Positions 38,426 through 50,848 of a stretch of 64,000 nt of DNA are shown in pieces. Under the pieces are notes generated by a model. The model was not told the DNA's origin and did no database searches. It saw nothing but the letters and a program-made list of their open reading frames with translations. Source of the DNA: Orthonyx spaldingii (lineage: Eukaryota; Chordata; Aves; Passeriformes; Orthonychidae); assembly GCA_013397795.1 (NCBI GenBank), contig VZTJ01000079.1, positions 1,207,394 through 1,271,393 on the forward strand, in the 5' to 3' direction. Made by a program: the position numbers and the translations under genes. Numbering within the stretch: the stretch's first letter is position 1; each line of letters starts with the position of its first letter.

Positions 38426-40366
38426 GATAATGTAATTCTTAAATATCAAACATTCATATCCTAGAGAAATGTCCCCCAGCTCCCTCTCATTCCCTTAAGG
38501 GTCTCAGTGCTCACCCTGCACAATGAGCTTTGTTCCTCAGGGAGCAAAGAAGAAGTCAGGACATTACTCAGGGTATTATTTCATGGTAATAAAACTGACT
38601 GGTTTGGCATCCAGCCGTGTTTGAAATGTGCCAGTAAGGGAGGAATTAGAGCAAAGTCTTCATGCATGCCCAGCTCCAGAGCTTCTGTTCCAGGAGGCAC
38701 CATGTACCCAGAGTTACCAGTTCCCAGAGGAATCAGTTGTGCCCTGATGCAATGAGTCTTTACTCTTCCATGTGGGTTGATAGTTTAGAGGATTTATGCA
38801 TTTTCCAATAGTAATCCTACTTGAGACAGTGAAATAGAGTCACACATCATAAATTTACCTCACCACTTCAGAACCAAGTGTTGTTACAGGGGACATATCT
38901 GCCTCTTACATATGAGGAAGTCTGGCAGAGGTTAATAAGACTTTAATTTCATGCAAGCCTCACGTGGAGATAGCTCAGAATAGCAGAAGATATCAGAAAT
39001 CATTTGTTTATCCCACTGTATACACTTCATTTATTTTCCTTAGCATTAACTCCTTTTTTCTCCTTTCTCTCCTTCCAGTATATGCTGCCTTGAATCTCTT
39101 TCTCCAGATGGTTTCTATCACCCTTAACAGGAATACAAAAATTGCCGGTGTGTTGTTTAAAGGTTCAGAACCAATTAGCTAAGCCTTTGCTTTTATTTCA
39201 TCAGCTCAAAATTTCTGTGTCTCTGATCACATTGTTTCAGCTGTGATCCTAATGAGCTAGAATTTCGCATTTTGGGGGCCCCTAAATTCTATTTATAGAG
39301 TCTTTTCCAACAATGAATTCATCTGTTCAGAAAACAAGGTCGGACTGTGCTCAAAAATAACTTATAATGAGCCATGTCAGCAAATACCAGATAAAGGTAG
39401 TGCTGAAAGAGGGAAATGAATACTTCAAGTTCATTTATGATTTATGAGTTCAGGGTTGAAATGGAAGCGGCACATAATAATGAACAATGGAAATATCTCT
39501 TGTTTGGAAAGAGCAGGTGAATAGAACTTTGGGCTTGAATAGGTTATTAATAGGTTATTGATCCAATCTATTTCTGCTACAAAAGAAAAGAAAAAGACAC
39601 CAAAGTTAAAAAACTGGTCAGCAATAAACAAAAATATTCTCCATCAGCCAATAGCCAAAATAGCCATGCACTGCCATAAAAATAGAGATCCTTAAGCATC
39701 AGTGACGGGTATCTCACACCTAAAACCACACTGCACGTGCAGTTACAATGTGCACACCCAGGGGGTCACACTCCTGCTCCTCCCAAGTTTCCCAAGGAGA
39801 GTTAAATTGACTCTGGACAGAGCCCCAGGATGTTGCGGCAGTGAAAATTGGTGTGACCTCAAGGGAGAGCACAACACTGGATTTCCTAGTCCAGGTCAGG
39901 GAATCCAAAACCCTGTGATTTTTTAGAGGTGGACATTTGCTTTCTTTCCACTTTCCCAGTAGAATTATCCTACTGACCAGTGCCTCACCAGGGCTGCCCT
40001 CAGGTGCCACGCCTACTTCGCTGGCATGTTTGGTTTTAATTCAGCACCACCTCGGGAACCAGAGCCAGCCTTTGATATGTTCCTAAGGAACATGTCAGAA
40101 ATACAGTCATGCCTCTCAGTTCATGGCAAAGCTCTTACAGCAGCTAAATGTCATCAAGTCGAGAAAACCTCCTTAGATAAAAATAAAAGCTTAAATAGAT
40201 GCATATTCATACCTCTCCTTTTTCTTCACAGAGCATGAAAATAATATTTTCATCACAAAAATGTAATTAAAGCAGGAAGATCCTTGTGCTCGTGGCTGCC
40301 CAGGATCCCAGCTTGCTTACACATCTTGCTCTTCCTCTGCAGATCAAATAAGGTGTTTAGCCACAC

Positions 40367-40404
40367 ACATATATGTATTTAATGTATATATATATAATAT
40401 ATAC
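40367..40404. repeat. AT-rich (TATA) low complexity
   Basis: A mixed ATATATGTATTTAATGTATATATATAATATATA stretch. Confidence 0.8.
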
Positions 40405-43400
40405 AGCTGCAGCAATCAGCTGGTCTGGCAAATAGTACAACCTAGTCAAATTTCTTTAGTAATTTTGTTATATTTTTATCTAGATATGTAGGCTCCTGCA
40501 GCAATTTGCAGTTTTCACATAGCATAATTGCAAACACAGCTTGAGGAGAGCTGTTTGATTACAGCTGTTACTTGCTGGGTTTTAATACAGGGGTATTTTG
40601 CAATAAGAACATAAAGTAAGAGCAGGTTCACCTGTTGCTGCATTTCCTGGGTTGCATTCTACCTCTTGCTCTAACTAACATCAGAACTTTACAATTCTTA
40701 ACCTTTTCAAAAATGTGTAAAAGAGTAATAGAAAATTCTTACACTAAGCTGAAAAAGGGATCAATTACATCCAAAACTGGAAAGTTTTTGAACTCTCTCA
40801 GCAACAGAAGTTTCGTGGGAGATTGTTTTCATCAGCAGGATGAATAAAAGATGAGTTGGCAGGTGAATCAAGTAGAAATATTTATTACTAGCATGCACTG
40901 AGAATGACACTAGAACGCCTCTAAAAGCCTGACTGGGGGAAAAAATAAAAGAAAAAGCCACTTAAAAATTAACTCACACTCCAGAAAAGGAAATGAAGAT
41001 AACCAGATAAACAAGCACACTCAGTTTTATATCTTGTGGTTAAAAAACCACACAAAAATTGAAGTCAAAACAAAATTGAAACCAAAATGAAATTGAAGCC
41101 CCTTTTCCTTTTTGTAACATGGTCATAGAAGGGCAACAATGTCCCATTGTTTCTGTGGTTTTTACAGAGAGTTCTACCCCCAAATGTCACCACAGAAACT
41201 CAGACTGTTGGCCAGGGCCATCTGCTCTACTGCAGCCAAAGATTTCAGAGATGCAGGGCTTACCACAAACAAAGTTGTAATAAAAATAAATCAATCCCCT
41301 TTCCAGCAGTGTTAGGATTTCACTACTACTGTCCCAGTTTCAATAGTACAGCAAATATCTCTTATTCATAAACTCAGCTCTGCAAATGAGGGGAAGGTTC
41401 TGTGTGCCTGCCTTGGGAATTCACAGGAGCATCACAGCAGAGAAAACCCCTGGCACACAGCAGGTTTCTGAATGCATGGCAACATCAGAACTAGGGGTGG
41501 AGGCACTGATTTTGTTTTACATATGCTTGCAAATAGTCAGAGATAACTATTCATGGTTTTTTTTAAATGATGCAACATGAGCCCCAACCCTGGAAGATTT
41601 TGATCATGACCTATTTCCTCTGAAAATCTGGCCAAATGACTGGATTTCACTTCTAAAAGAGTGAGACCACAGAAAAGATCTGGTTAGCAGAGACTCCAAA
41701 TGGGTTTGAGATCAGAATGTGACCCAAGGCCATGTGTGGAGCAAGTCCATGGAGGACCAGCTCCAAAGTCCACAACTTCACCCTGCCCCACCACTGCACA
41801 GCATCTTAATCTTTCAGCTGAGCTGCCACTTATTGTCTGATTATTTTATTTTGGTAAGTGGCTGGAAACAGGCTCAAACAAATCCCAGGCTGAAGTTTGG
41901 GATTACACAAAAGGTAAAGTCGGTCTAAGAGGAGGATGCATTACTTTTATCAAATAACAAAGAGGACAAAGTGATTTCTCTGTCCCCCAGCACTTCAGAT
42001 GGGAGTGATTTGCTGTGCTAAAACTGCACTGCTGTGACAGCAGCAAACAGTGGGAGACGCTTTTCTATGGGATTGTGGATTACTCACATGTGCACCTGGC
42101 TGAAATCATGTTTGGTCACACTCTGGAATTCCCTCACCCTCCTGTGTGGAAGAAAGTCATATCCCCCTTCACATATTGCACTAAAATGACAATGTTGCCC
42201 ATTTTTCTTGATGTTGTTGCTCAGAACAATAATCAGAAAATATAATCCCATGGAGCAACAGAAACAGGAGGGGGAGAGACATGTGGGAAATGCCACAGCA
42301 AGAACACACAGAAAATGCAAGTTTTGGTAAGTTGCTTCCAGTGCAGGCAACTATGACCAGAAAAAAAGAACTGGAGATAAAAGGAAAGCAAAAAGGGTGA
42401 GGAAACCCTCATCTCACTCAAATGCCAGCTGACAACGAGGCTGGAGCAAGACATCTCTGTGAACACCCAGACCAACAGCGTATCCCGTTCCCCCCAGCAG
42501 CAAGCTCCTCCCGGAGCATTCCAATGCAATTCCCAGACTGGAAGTTTGTCCAAAGGAAAACGTTTTAGCCTAAGCCACAGCATGGTCCTGGAGCAGCCGT
42601 GGCCCTGTGGCTGGAGCTGCACAACAGCAGGAGCCAGACACTGGGGTCATGGCTGAGCAAAGATTTCCTCAGCTTTGGAAGTTTTTCCTCTTGTGCAGCT
42701 GGAGACTCTCCAGGAAGCTCAGGCAGGTGTGTCCTGGCTTCACTGGCGTGTTCTTGTACCTCACAGTGCCAGGACAGCGAGACTGTTACACAAAGCTCAA
42801 CCCCTTGGGGTACTTGGGCCATTCAAACTTGGTTTTGAGAAAGAATTGAAGTTAAACTCTTGCTCGGATTACCCCGTGCATAGGTTTGAAGTACTAATAA
42901 ATCACGTAGGATTTAAAAAATGATTGGTGATTGGTGGGGTGGAGTTTTTTCTCCGTTTTCAAGAGCACCTGAGATTTATGTTAAGAGCACGTTAAGTAAG
43001 AGCGAGGAGAGACTGGTCAAAGCAGAGAAATTCTTTTGCAACACTCAGGTGACATCGTCTGGCCAGCCCCGGCTCTGCATGTACCGTCAGGGATTATCCA
43101 GTAACGCACTGAAATGGGAATTCTGCTTGTTAGGGGAAACACTGCAGAACTGTGGAGTGTGAAGTTGTGCTGTAAGAGCCACCTCAGAGCAACCAAGTCC
43201 ATCTCAGAGGGGACAAAACAAAGCAACTGAACACAAATAGAAAGGAGCACGCCCGAGGCTCCACCCTGGGAGCTCAGAACGCCCTGCACTGGCAGCTGGA
43301 TGCTGGCTCCTGAAGCACTGCACTCACCTACAGGCGGGAACAACTTCCACAGGGAGCACCTCTGAGCTGCTTTGGGACAAGTGCAAAGAGTCTGATCCAC

Positions 43401-45269
43401 CTACCCTAGAACAAGTCCCCATAGATTGGCTCCAAATTCCAGCAGGGAGGCATGAGAAATATCATTTTAAACGTTCCCTGCTGACCACGGTTTCCCTTCT
43501 GCACTGTTTAATTCAAAAAACCCTCACCAAGCCATACAGTTTTTAAGAAGAGTGCCCGGATAGGTTCCCTTTACCCAAATAAAACCATAATTATGCTTGC
43601 CTGTCACAGCTGCTGGCTCCCAGTCACCTTTCCCTTGAGGCTGTTCAAGAGCTTCAGTCAGAGCATCCCCAGTCCCTGCCAGCCGGGCTCCAAGAGGCCG
43701 AGCTCCAGCAGAGGTGTCCGTGTGCCAGGGTCCGGGTGCCCCTGAGCCACCAGCACACAAATGACTCTCACCCCCACTGACAAGTGCAGAGAGCCAACAG
43801 GAGCAGTGGGAAGCAGTTCTTCAGGATAAATACAAGGATCTGGTAAAATGTCAAGTGTTCTACTGGACAGTAACAATTTGAAGGTCTCCACCACAGATAC
43901 AAAGAAGGGAAAAGACTTTTTTTCATGTCACCGCATTTTTTGTCATTGTAACCCCAACAGAAACGCACACCTTGGATTCTTACTTTTCTACTTTCTATTG
44001 AAGTGTTCAGCCTGTGGCAGAACAGAGCACACACCAGCAGTGTGACCAACTGATACCTGACAAAGCCCCAAGGTGTGCACGGCTCTGCCTTCAGTTCTCA
44101 GTACAACTACAGCTCTGAACAGAGAACCTCTCTTCAACTTAAACAATAAAAAAAGTTCTTCCTCAAATTTTAGACAAGTATCTTCTTTTGGAAGAAAAAA
44201 AATCAGTCTGAAATAATTTTTTTTTCTCTTTACCCAGTTGCCCAAGAACAGATAAATACTTGAGATTAATGGGAATAAAGTTAAGCTTCAAAGACTAAGT
44301 ACCTGAACACTTGCCTTGCTACTAGTCTATTGCAATTTAAGGATTTATTGTTTCTACAGGTGTTGTAGGGGGTTTTTGCATAATTTTAAGACAATTACAA
44401 CATTTTGAATGTTACAATGATGTTTTAACTGCTGATGAACACGTACATATCAAAGTTAAAATAACTTTCTGTAAATGGCAAATTAACTGAAGTCCAGCTT
44501 GGGTACTTTGACCAGTGAACTTGTGTCTCCTGTGCTGCCTGGTTAATTTAGTGGAACCTCAATAGCGTGAAGATGTCTTTACTTCCATTTATTGAGCTGT
44601 TTTCATTGTGGAAAACCTCCAGAGCTACAAACACTTCAGCAAACTCGCACCTACTCAGGCTGTTCACTTCTAGCCCAGGTTGAACATTTGTGCTCTCTGA
44701 CCTGGAATCTGGCATATTTTCCCAGGAGTCGCATTCCAGTGCAGCAACCAAAACACTGCCTTTCCTCTGTTTAATACAGATTAGTTTTAATTGTGATGGG
44801 AATGTTTTTGCTTACAAAAAAAGTGACCCCCCCTCAACAACTACCAAAAGAAAGTTACAAAAAAAGAGAAAGACCATCTCCAAACTCCATCTACATTATG
44901 GAAATCTGAACACTCAAATATAAATAAGCATAATAATTTAGGAGTTCTGAGGAAAAAATGTGACAAAGTTCTATTTGAGCTCAAGGTATAAGTTTCAGGG
45001 AAGAAACTAATACTTTTTTCTAGTACTTACATCCATGCTTAACCTCAGATATTTTATTTCAAAGTCATAATGCCCATAATACCACATTTTAAGATACAGA
45101 ATTTGTGTGACTGCTATTGATGTTACTTCTCTGGCTGCTATGGAAGTGAAGAACATAAAAGGCAAACAGAACTGTCTAAACCACACTGCCTCCCTGCAAA
45201 GCTGTTAATTCCAACAGATTTTCAATACTTCAGGACTTGCATCTGAACATTCTTCACATCATCGTGCTT

Positions 45270-45320
45270 GCAGGAGTGGGTTAATGCAGGAGCAGGTTAA
45301 AGCAGGAGCAGGTTAATGCA
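45270..45320. repeat. 16-bp tandem repeat, about three copies
   Basis: GCAGGAGTGGGTTAAT, GCAGGAGCAGGTTAAA and GCAGGAGCAGGTTAAT follow each other directly, then a partial GCAG. Confidence 0.92.
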
Positions 45321-46436
45321 GTTCGTTTGCTCACTTAAACATTGTTGACTCTCCAAGTCACAAAATGCTATTTTTATTAGCATCAGTTAGCTCTGCTTGC
45401 ACTAATTGATGGAGCAATTAAGAGAAGATCTACCTATGATCCAGTTCTCATGGGTACAATTTTCCTCATCACACGTGTATAGTGTACACATTACTGGGAG
45501 TTTAGAGTGATTGAAATCTGGAACTTTTTAAAAATACTTTAGTTAGAAGGCACGATTGAATTGGTGTCAGTTCAGGTAATTTCAGGATGCAGTAAATAGT
45601 TGAACTCATGCAATTTACCATGGTTGCAGTGGGTGAATTCATCATGAAACATTTCACTGTGTGTACACTGTCACAGTTCAGCACGACCTTTAATTTCTGC
45701 AGTGACCTTAAAATGTGACTTTTCTTCTGAGTAAATATGCACACATAATACTGCAGAGAATTGAGACTGAAAAGAATTTCAAGAGAAGTGCAACATCTCA
45801 GCATGGTGGAGCATGGAAATGTGCCACTTTATTCTGTTCCAGCAGCTCTTCAGAGCTGAACATCCCTCGGGCTTGTTGAGAGAAGCCCCCTCATTTTGAT
45901 CAGGCACAGTTTTTTGGGTCACCTGGCTACCAGCTGTTAGAGATCATGAAAGCAGGGGGACAGTATTGTCCTCTTGTTCTTATGTGAGCATGGAAGTACA
46001 AATCTCAGTGCTCAGAGGGCTCCAGTGGCTCAGCTGTTTTATTGCATGAAAATGTCCTGGGTGCCACAGCAGCTGACAGGGGTGTGCCACCTCCAGCCGG
46101 CTGCTCCTGTCACCTGTGTGACAGCTACAGTGACAGAGTGGAGTTCCAGGGGTTCTGTGGTGAGAATCCACAGCTCTGTAATCTCACAGTCCCTAAGAAC
46201 ACAAAACTCAATGTTCTGATAAGAATGCAGAATAACACCTTGCTTACCTGAAAGTTGTCTTTACCACGTGCTCGGCCTCTCAGGGAATCAGCTTTGGGTT
46301 TCCAGAGTTCTCACACACTTCTGCATGTGTGGGATTTGCACCCTGGGGTTTTCCCATCCCGCTTAGTTGGAGTTCACACTGGCTTTGTGGAGGGGGAGGA
46401 GTGGCTGGCAGGTTCCTCTCTTTCCCTGCGTGCTTG

Positions 46437-46573
46437 CCCAGGGCAGTGGTGGAGTCACCACCCCACAGATATTTAAAAGACACCTGGATGTGGTTTAGTG
46501 GTGGCTGCAGCAGTGCTGGGTTAATGGCTGCATTCAATCTTAGAGATCTTTTCCAGCCTAAATGATTCTAAGT
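46437..46573 (+). mobile_element. CR1 LINE 3' fragment
   Basis: Landmarks are CAGTGGTGGAGTCACCA, then ATATTTAAAAGACACCTGGATG, GGTTTAGTGGTGGC, GTGCTGGGTTAATGG and the terminal 'cttagagatcttttccagcctaaatgattctaa'. These match the 3' tail of a bird CR1 group distinct from the copies at 979 and 38030. The orientation is plus. Confidence 0.9.
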
Positions 46574-48762
46574 ATGGACTGGTTGCCTTCATTCACAGCA
46601 ACAAATTCCAGGGAACCTGCAGTTGAATCCATGATTTGTATTTTAAAAACCAACCAACAAAACCAAATCAAACTTTTAACTAGTTTAACTGAACATTATC
46701 ATTTTTCACCACAGGATGATTATAGTGCTGCATGTTAGAACTGAGCAAACCTACCATGAAACAGGAAATAATCTTTCTGATTTTCAGACACATTCCCCAA
46801 AACAATCATTACCAATTTGCAGATGCTCACAACAATGTCTCCAGGAGTTACACTTGATGAAAAGGTGCCACAGCGACTCTTTGAAAAGATAACTTGGATT
46901 TCATCACTGGATGGTGAAAGGAACAGAAATTTGTGTTTATTTTATGACTAGTCACTTGCTGGTTTGCTACACTACCTTCACAGCAGAAGGTTGGCTCTAC
47001 ATTAAATGTTTTCTAGACTGTTTTCATAAAACAAGTCTCACTTCACATTCCATCTCTGACAATGGTTTAGCACCTTTGTGCCTCTGGCTACCTTGCTAAG
47101 TAATTTCTCTATTAAGAGGTAGTCTAGAAGTGCATTCTTTTCACTACTTTAGGGCTAAATTTCAAGCAGTGAAGGCTGTAACTGATCACACAAGAGGATT
47201 TGTAAGAGCAAACAGAAACAGCCCAGGGATGCTGCTGAGGAGCTCTCCCCTCCTCACCCACTGCCTTGGAGGCAGAGCAGACCCCTCCCGAGGCTAACAC
47301 CAGCCTGACCCTCCCTGTTTGCCTTTCCTGGCAGCTGAAATCTCAGTCTGCACAGCACCAGCCTCAAGGGTGACAGCAGGGCACACTTTAAAGCAAGCTG
47401 CACTCCAGCAATAAAAACTTCAGCAACCTCTGGAGCATCCAGCACAAACCCAGAGTCTGCCTGCAGCCCTTATCACCCAGAGCTCAGGGCCAGATTTCCT
47501 GAGGTAAATCCTGCTTTGCTGATATCAAGGGGAACAGACCTACTCATTGAATCTGCCTCCAGGCTGAATTGCTGGATGTGTTCCAAGATGTAGTAGATGA
47601 AAAAAAATTAACAGTAAATTCAGAACAGAGGTTTTTTTTTAAAGGATGCATTCAGTGATTGCAATTGTAGCACTGAATTAGTCAATCCTGAATAGTCAAA
47701 AGCATGTGTGTTTTTTGAACAGTTTCAGCTTCCTTCTCCTTCTAATCCCATCTTCAAAAAAGATTATTAAATGCCTGAAAAAAGCACTAAGAAATTTTAT
47801 GTGTAAGAAAAAGTATACAGAGAGCCCCAAATCCACAAAAATGCTACCAGTGTAAGACCCAAGACCTCACCTACTTAAGATCTTGAGGAAAACAGACCTA
47901 CTTTTTCATCTGCTAAACTGCAGGAAGATAATGCTTTTGTTTTAAGTGAATTTCAGGAAAAAAAACCTCAATATTTTTATTTGCTCTGCTGCACTCACGC
48001 AAGTTCTTGCTCTACAGCAAGAACAGTAAACAGTTCTATATTCCCAGTATGCAAATCCTTGTGGGCAACAGTTCCTGTTGTGTGTAAACAAGGAAGAGGC
48101 ACCGGGGAACTCCATATGTAAAAGCTAATTTGCAAGCTTGGATGGCACTCTGGAAAGCTCAGTATAAAAGAAAACTATTGTAAATTACACTTTTGTGTAT
48201 GTTCAGAGACTAAAACATACTTTCATTAGGGAAAATAGCTCTGTACCTATAAGGAAAAGCAAGAATGAAAGATTAAATACATTTTAGTGAAGTATCAGCA
48301 CTGACTATTTTTTCTAAGTTAAATCTGGAGAGAAAGGTACTATCTTTTGCTGTATTTAAAGCGAATTTTTGAACTTCTAGATCTGACAAACTTAAATTAC
48401 AGTTGGTGGATTTGATGCACAGCACTTTATAAATTAATATTTAATAAAGGGTACATTCTTTAAGGAAAACACTTAAATGCTTGCATCTAGTACTGTTAAA
48501 TCCTAAACAGGGAATCGTGAAGACCCGCACGTGTTTGAACTCTAAGCTGTCACACAAATCCACACAGAATTTAGAGAACAGGAGTTCACGCTTCAAAAGA
48601 ATTGCACAAGAAAATACAGTTTTCCCTTGCTTATGGAAGAGAAACAGGAAAGCCATCTGACAATCCCAGAGCTCTTTGAGCAGCCTTCTTTCATGTTATT
48701 TTATAAATGTGAGGCAATTTGTTAAAATATCTGACACATCCAAAAAAGGCTTGGTAGTTAAT
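46574..48762. other. Intergenic downstream of PDP2
   Basis: No exon recognised. PDP2 3' untranslated sequence could extend into this interval if the proximal poly(A) signal at 48763 is not the one used; another AATAAA on the minus strand lies at 47977-47982. Confidence 0.45.
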
Positions 48763-48768
48763 TTATTT
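48763..48768 (-). terminator. PDP2: Candidate poly(A) signal of PDP2
   Basis: TTTATT on the plus strand is AATAAA on the minus strand, about 420 bp after the PDP2 stop codon. It is the first canonical hexamer I see downstream; use is inferred. Confidence 0.4.
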
Positions 48769-49188
48769 AATTCAATTACAGTGCTTCAGTAGGATGCTAC
48801 TTGTTCTCCACAAGAGCAGAGCCTGACACTCCATGCAGCTACACCTATTATCCATCTATTGAATTGTACCAGTCTCAGTGAAATCTGCCTTGTTTGTTCA
48901 TTTGGAAAGTGCTACCAGAGGTTCTCATGGAATCAGAACTGGTCCACGATCTTTAGTTCAGTTACATTTCAGTGAGGTTTTATGAAAACATTTTTCTTCA
49001 GTGTATACAAACCTGGAAACCCAGGGAAATTTCACCTTCTAGAAAGTTATTTTTAAAGCCAGTAAGTAACAAAAAGATTTAGGAGCTTGCAGGCACTGGT
49101 AGCAGCCCTACTGAGACTACCAGAGAACGAGAGGAATGGTTCAGTATCCAAGTTCACTAGTGGTATTGACCTGCAGCAGTGCCAGGCT

Positions 49189-50793
49189 CTAGTCGTGGTT
49201 CCTGTAGTAATCTTCAATGGTTTCAGAGTTGAAGAACACCACGGTGACAGTGATGTCGTCCCTGTACATCCTGGCCAGGTCGTCGGGCAGGGCCAGCATG
49301 GCAGCCAGCTTCTCGGGGTCCACCTCGCCGTACTCGTTGCTGCCGATGGCGTGCCGGATCAGGTGGGTGGCGATGTTCTGGTCCAGGGAGGCCAGGCCTT
49401 TGCTCTTCCTCTGCAGCAGCAAGTTGTGCATGTAACCCAAATTCACTGGTTTCTTAAAAGTCAGCGGTGGTTTCTGCACGTTGAGCTCTGTAAGGTGTCC
49501 AGCAACAAGTTTTACAACCTTCTCATTGCTCAGCATCTCCCATAGCCCATCTGAAGCAATAACGAGAAACTTATCCTTGCTTCTTAATTTGTGATATGTG
49601 ACTTCAGGCTCTGCAGTTAAATAAGGGGGAGTATGGTAGTTTGGAGGAACATACTGATAAATGTTTAGAGCCTCAACATCACAACTATTCTCGAGAATGC
49701 TGTGTTGCAATTCTTTACTCCATTTTAATTGCACATCTCCAAAAGCTCTGGAGGGCATGAGAATCCCCAGCAATCTGTCATTCACAAATAGGGTTTTCTC
49801 CTCAGATCTAGGATGTTCTCTCTTCAACCTTCTAATTTCAAATTCATCATAGGCATTGTGGTCTCGGGTTAAAGGGAGAGTAGACCATGTTCCATCTTCT
49901 TCACGAACCCCTAAAACCGCTCTGCAATCACCGGTGTTTGCCACGTGCAGGTGAACACCGTCGATGTGAGCTACACAGGCTGTTGCACCAGAAAAAGCCA
50001 CTTGCAGGGCAATATTTCTCATCAACTCATTTTCCTGAGGAGCCTGCACCTCCAGCGATATGTCTGAGTCCAACCTTTTGAACGCACAAATCATGGCTTC
50101 TTCTAAACTAAAGCCCGGCTCCGTGTCGAGGTCCAGCAGGTGCTGCCAGTAAACCCGGAGGTTTTCAAAGTACTGCGAGGCGATTTCTCGGTACTCCACG
50201 TCGCTGGGGTGCCTGTGCCACTGCAGGATGGGCCGCACGGGTTTCATGGCCTCCACGGCCAGCTCGATGTCCTGCAGGCTCTGGCGGGACATGAGGGACA
50301 CGGCGATGTAGTGCAGCAGGCGCTCGCTCACGGCCTGGGCGCAGGCGGCGCCGGCGTGGCCGTCAAACACCCCGAACATCATCCCCGCCGTCTGCAGGCA
50401 CGTGGCCGCGCTGCGCCGGTCCTCCATGGGGCTGTTGGAGGCCAGCTGGTTGCTTTCAAACCTCAGCACGGAGTTTGCGTTCTTACCGTTCAAATCCAGC
50501 GTTTTGTGGGAGAGCTCACCTGCTCTGAGTATGTCGTTGATTTGTGCCGAAGACAACTGGAATGAAAAATGTTCTTCTTCGGTGGAAGTGTGTCGGAATG
50601 CTTTGTGTAGGGAGAAAGCACTGTCTGAGCTGCAGCTCCCAGCAGGGGAGGGACATGTTTTGGAGAAAACAAGCTTCCATTTGATCCTGTTTCTGTTTGG
50701 GATACAGATGGAGTACCAACGTCCTTTCCCTTGGAAAACAATGCTGTTTCTGGCTGAGCTTAAAATCCAGGATGATACAGTTCTTGACATCAT
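49189..50793 (-). CDS. PDP2: Pyruvate dehydrogenase phosphatase catalytic subunit 2, mitochondrial
   Basis: PDP2 is a Mg/Mn-dependent PPM-family serine phosphatase of the mitochondrial matrix. It dephosphorylates the E1-alpha subunit of the pyruvate dehydrogenase complex and so turns the complex on. The 534 codons lie in one exon, as in other vertebrates. Residues 1-66 are basic and Ser-rich with no acidic residues before about 57, fitting a mitochondrial presequence. The PPM core follows: MEDRR (123-127), FDGHAG (143-148, metal Asp/Gly), SGATACV (268-274), ANTGDCRAVL (285-294), TRDHNA (309-314), SRAFGD (348-353), ASDGLW (413-418, metal Asp) and RDDITVTVV (511-519, metal Asp). All metal-binding Asp residues are intact. 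The sequence is closer to PDP2 than to PDP1 (SSWIL...ARNSI start, RHTSTEEE, LARMYRDDITVTVV). Two ATGs are adjacent; the second (50788-50790, giving MSRTVSSWIL) aligns with the human start, so the protein is probably 533 residues. CA7 lies upstream in the same orientation, as in human. Confidence 0.98.
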   Translation of the reverse strand: MMSRTVSSWILSSARNSIVFQGKGRWYSICIPNRNRIKWKLVFSKTCPSPAGSCSSDSAFSLHKAFRHTSTEEEHFSFQLSSAQINDILRAGELSHKTLDLNGKNANSVLRFESNQLASNSPMEDRRSAATCLQTAGMMFGVFDGHAGAACAQAVSERLLHYIAVSLMSRQSLQDIELAVEAMKPVRPILQWHRHPSDVEYREIASQYFENLRVYWQHLLDLDTEPGFSLEEAMICAFKRLDSDISLEVQAPQENELMRNIALQVAFSGATACVAHIDGVHLHVANTGDCRAVLGVREEDGTWSTLPLTRDHNAYDEFEIRRLKREHPRSEEKTLFVNDRLLGILMPSRAFGDVQLKWSKELQHSILENSCDVEALNIYQYVPPNYHTPPYLTAEPEVTYHKLRSKDKFLVIASDGLWEMLSNEKVVKLVAGHLTELNVQKPPLTFKKPVNLGYMHNLLLQRKSKGLASLDQNIATHLIRHAIGSNEYGEVDPEKLAAMLALPDDLARMYRDDITVTVVFFNSETIEDYYRNHD

Positions 50794-50798
50794 AAGTC

Positions 50799-50848
50799 AC
50801 TGCAAAAACAGAGCACCTTCCTTCAGTAACACTGAATGTCCTTGCAGC
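50799..50848 (-). other. PDP2: Candidate 3' splice sites before the PDP2 coding exon
   Basis: On the minus strand CCTTTCCTCTATTTATATTCCAG ends at 50849 and has a good pyrimidine tract, so the coding exon could start at 50848. A second, TCTGTTTTTGCAG, would start it at 50799, only 6 bases before the first ATG. Either fits the known gene layout of a 5' non-coding exon spliced to one coding exon. The choice is not decided by sequence alone; the first is slightly favoured. Confidence 0.5.

Larger units (their letters stand above)
38426..46436. other. Intergenic, no gene seen
   Basis: The interval contains small low-complexity patches: an AT repeat (40367-40404), an AAAATTGAA-like A-rich repeat (41053-41099) and a 16-bp triplication (45270-45320). 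Several open frames of 80-130 codons (for example on the minus strand near 42233-42622 and 43017-43400) show no homology or conserved splice sites. Confidence 0.5.

Noticed and set aside
37974..38427. Frames of 95-176 codons on both strands
   Set aside because: They lie in a CR1 3' untranslated tail.
49189..50793. Assignment as PDP1
   Set aside because: The N-terminus, RHTSTEEE and C-terminal residues fit PDP2 better, and the neighbour CA7 is next to PDP2, not PDP1.
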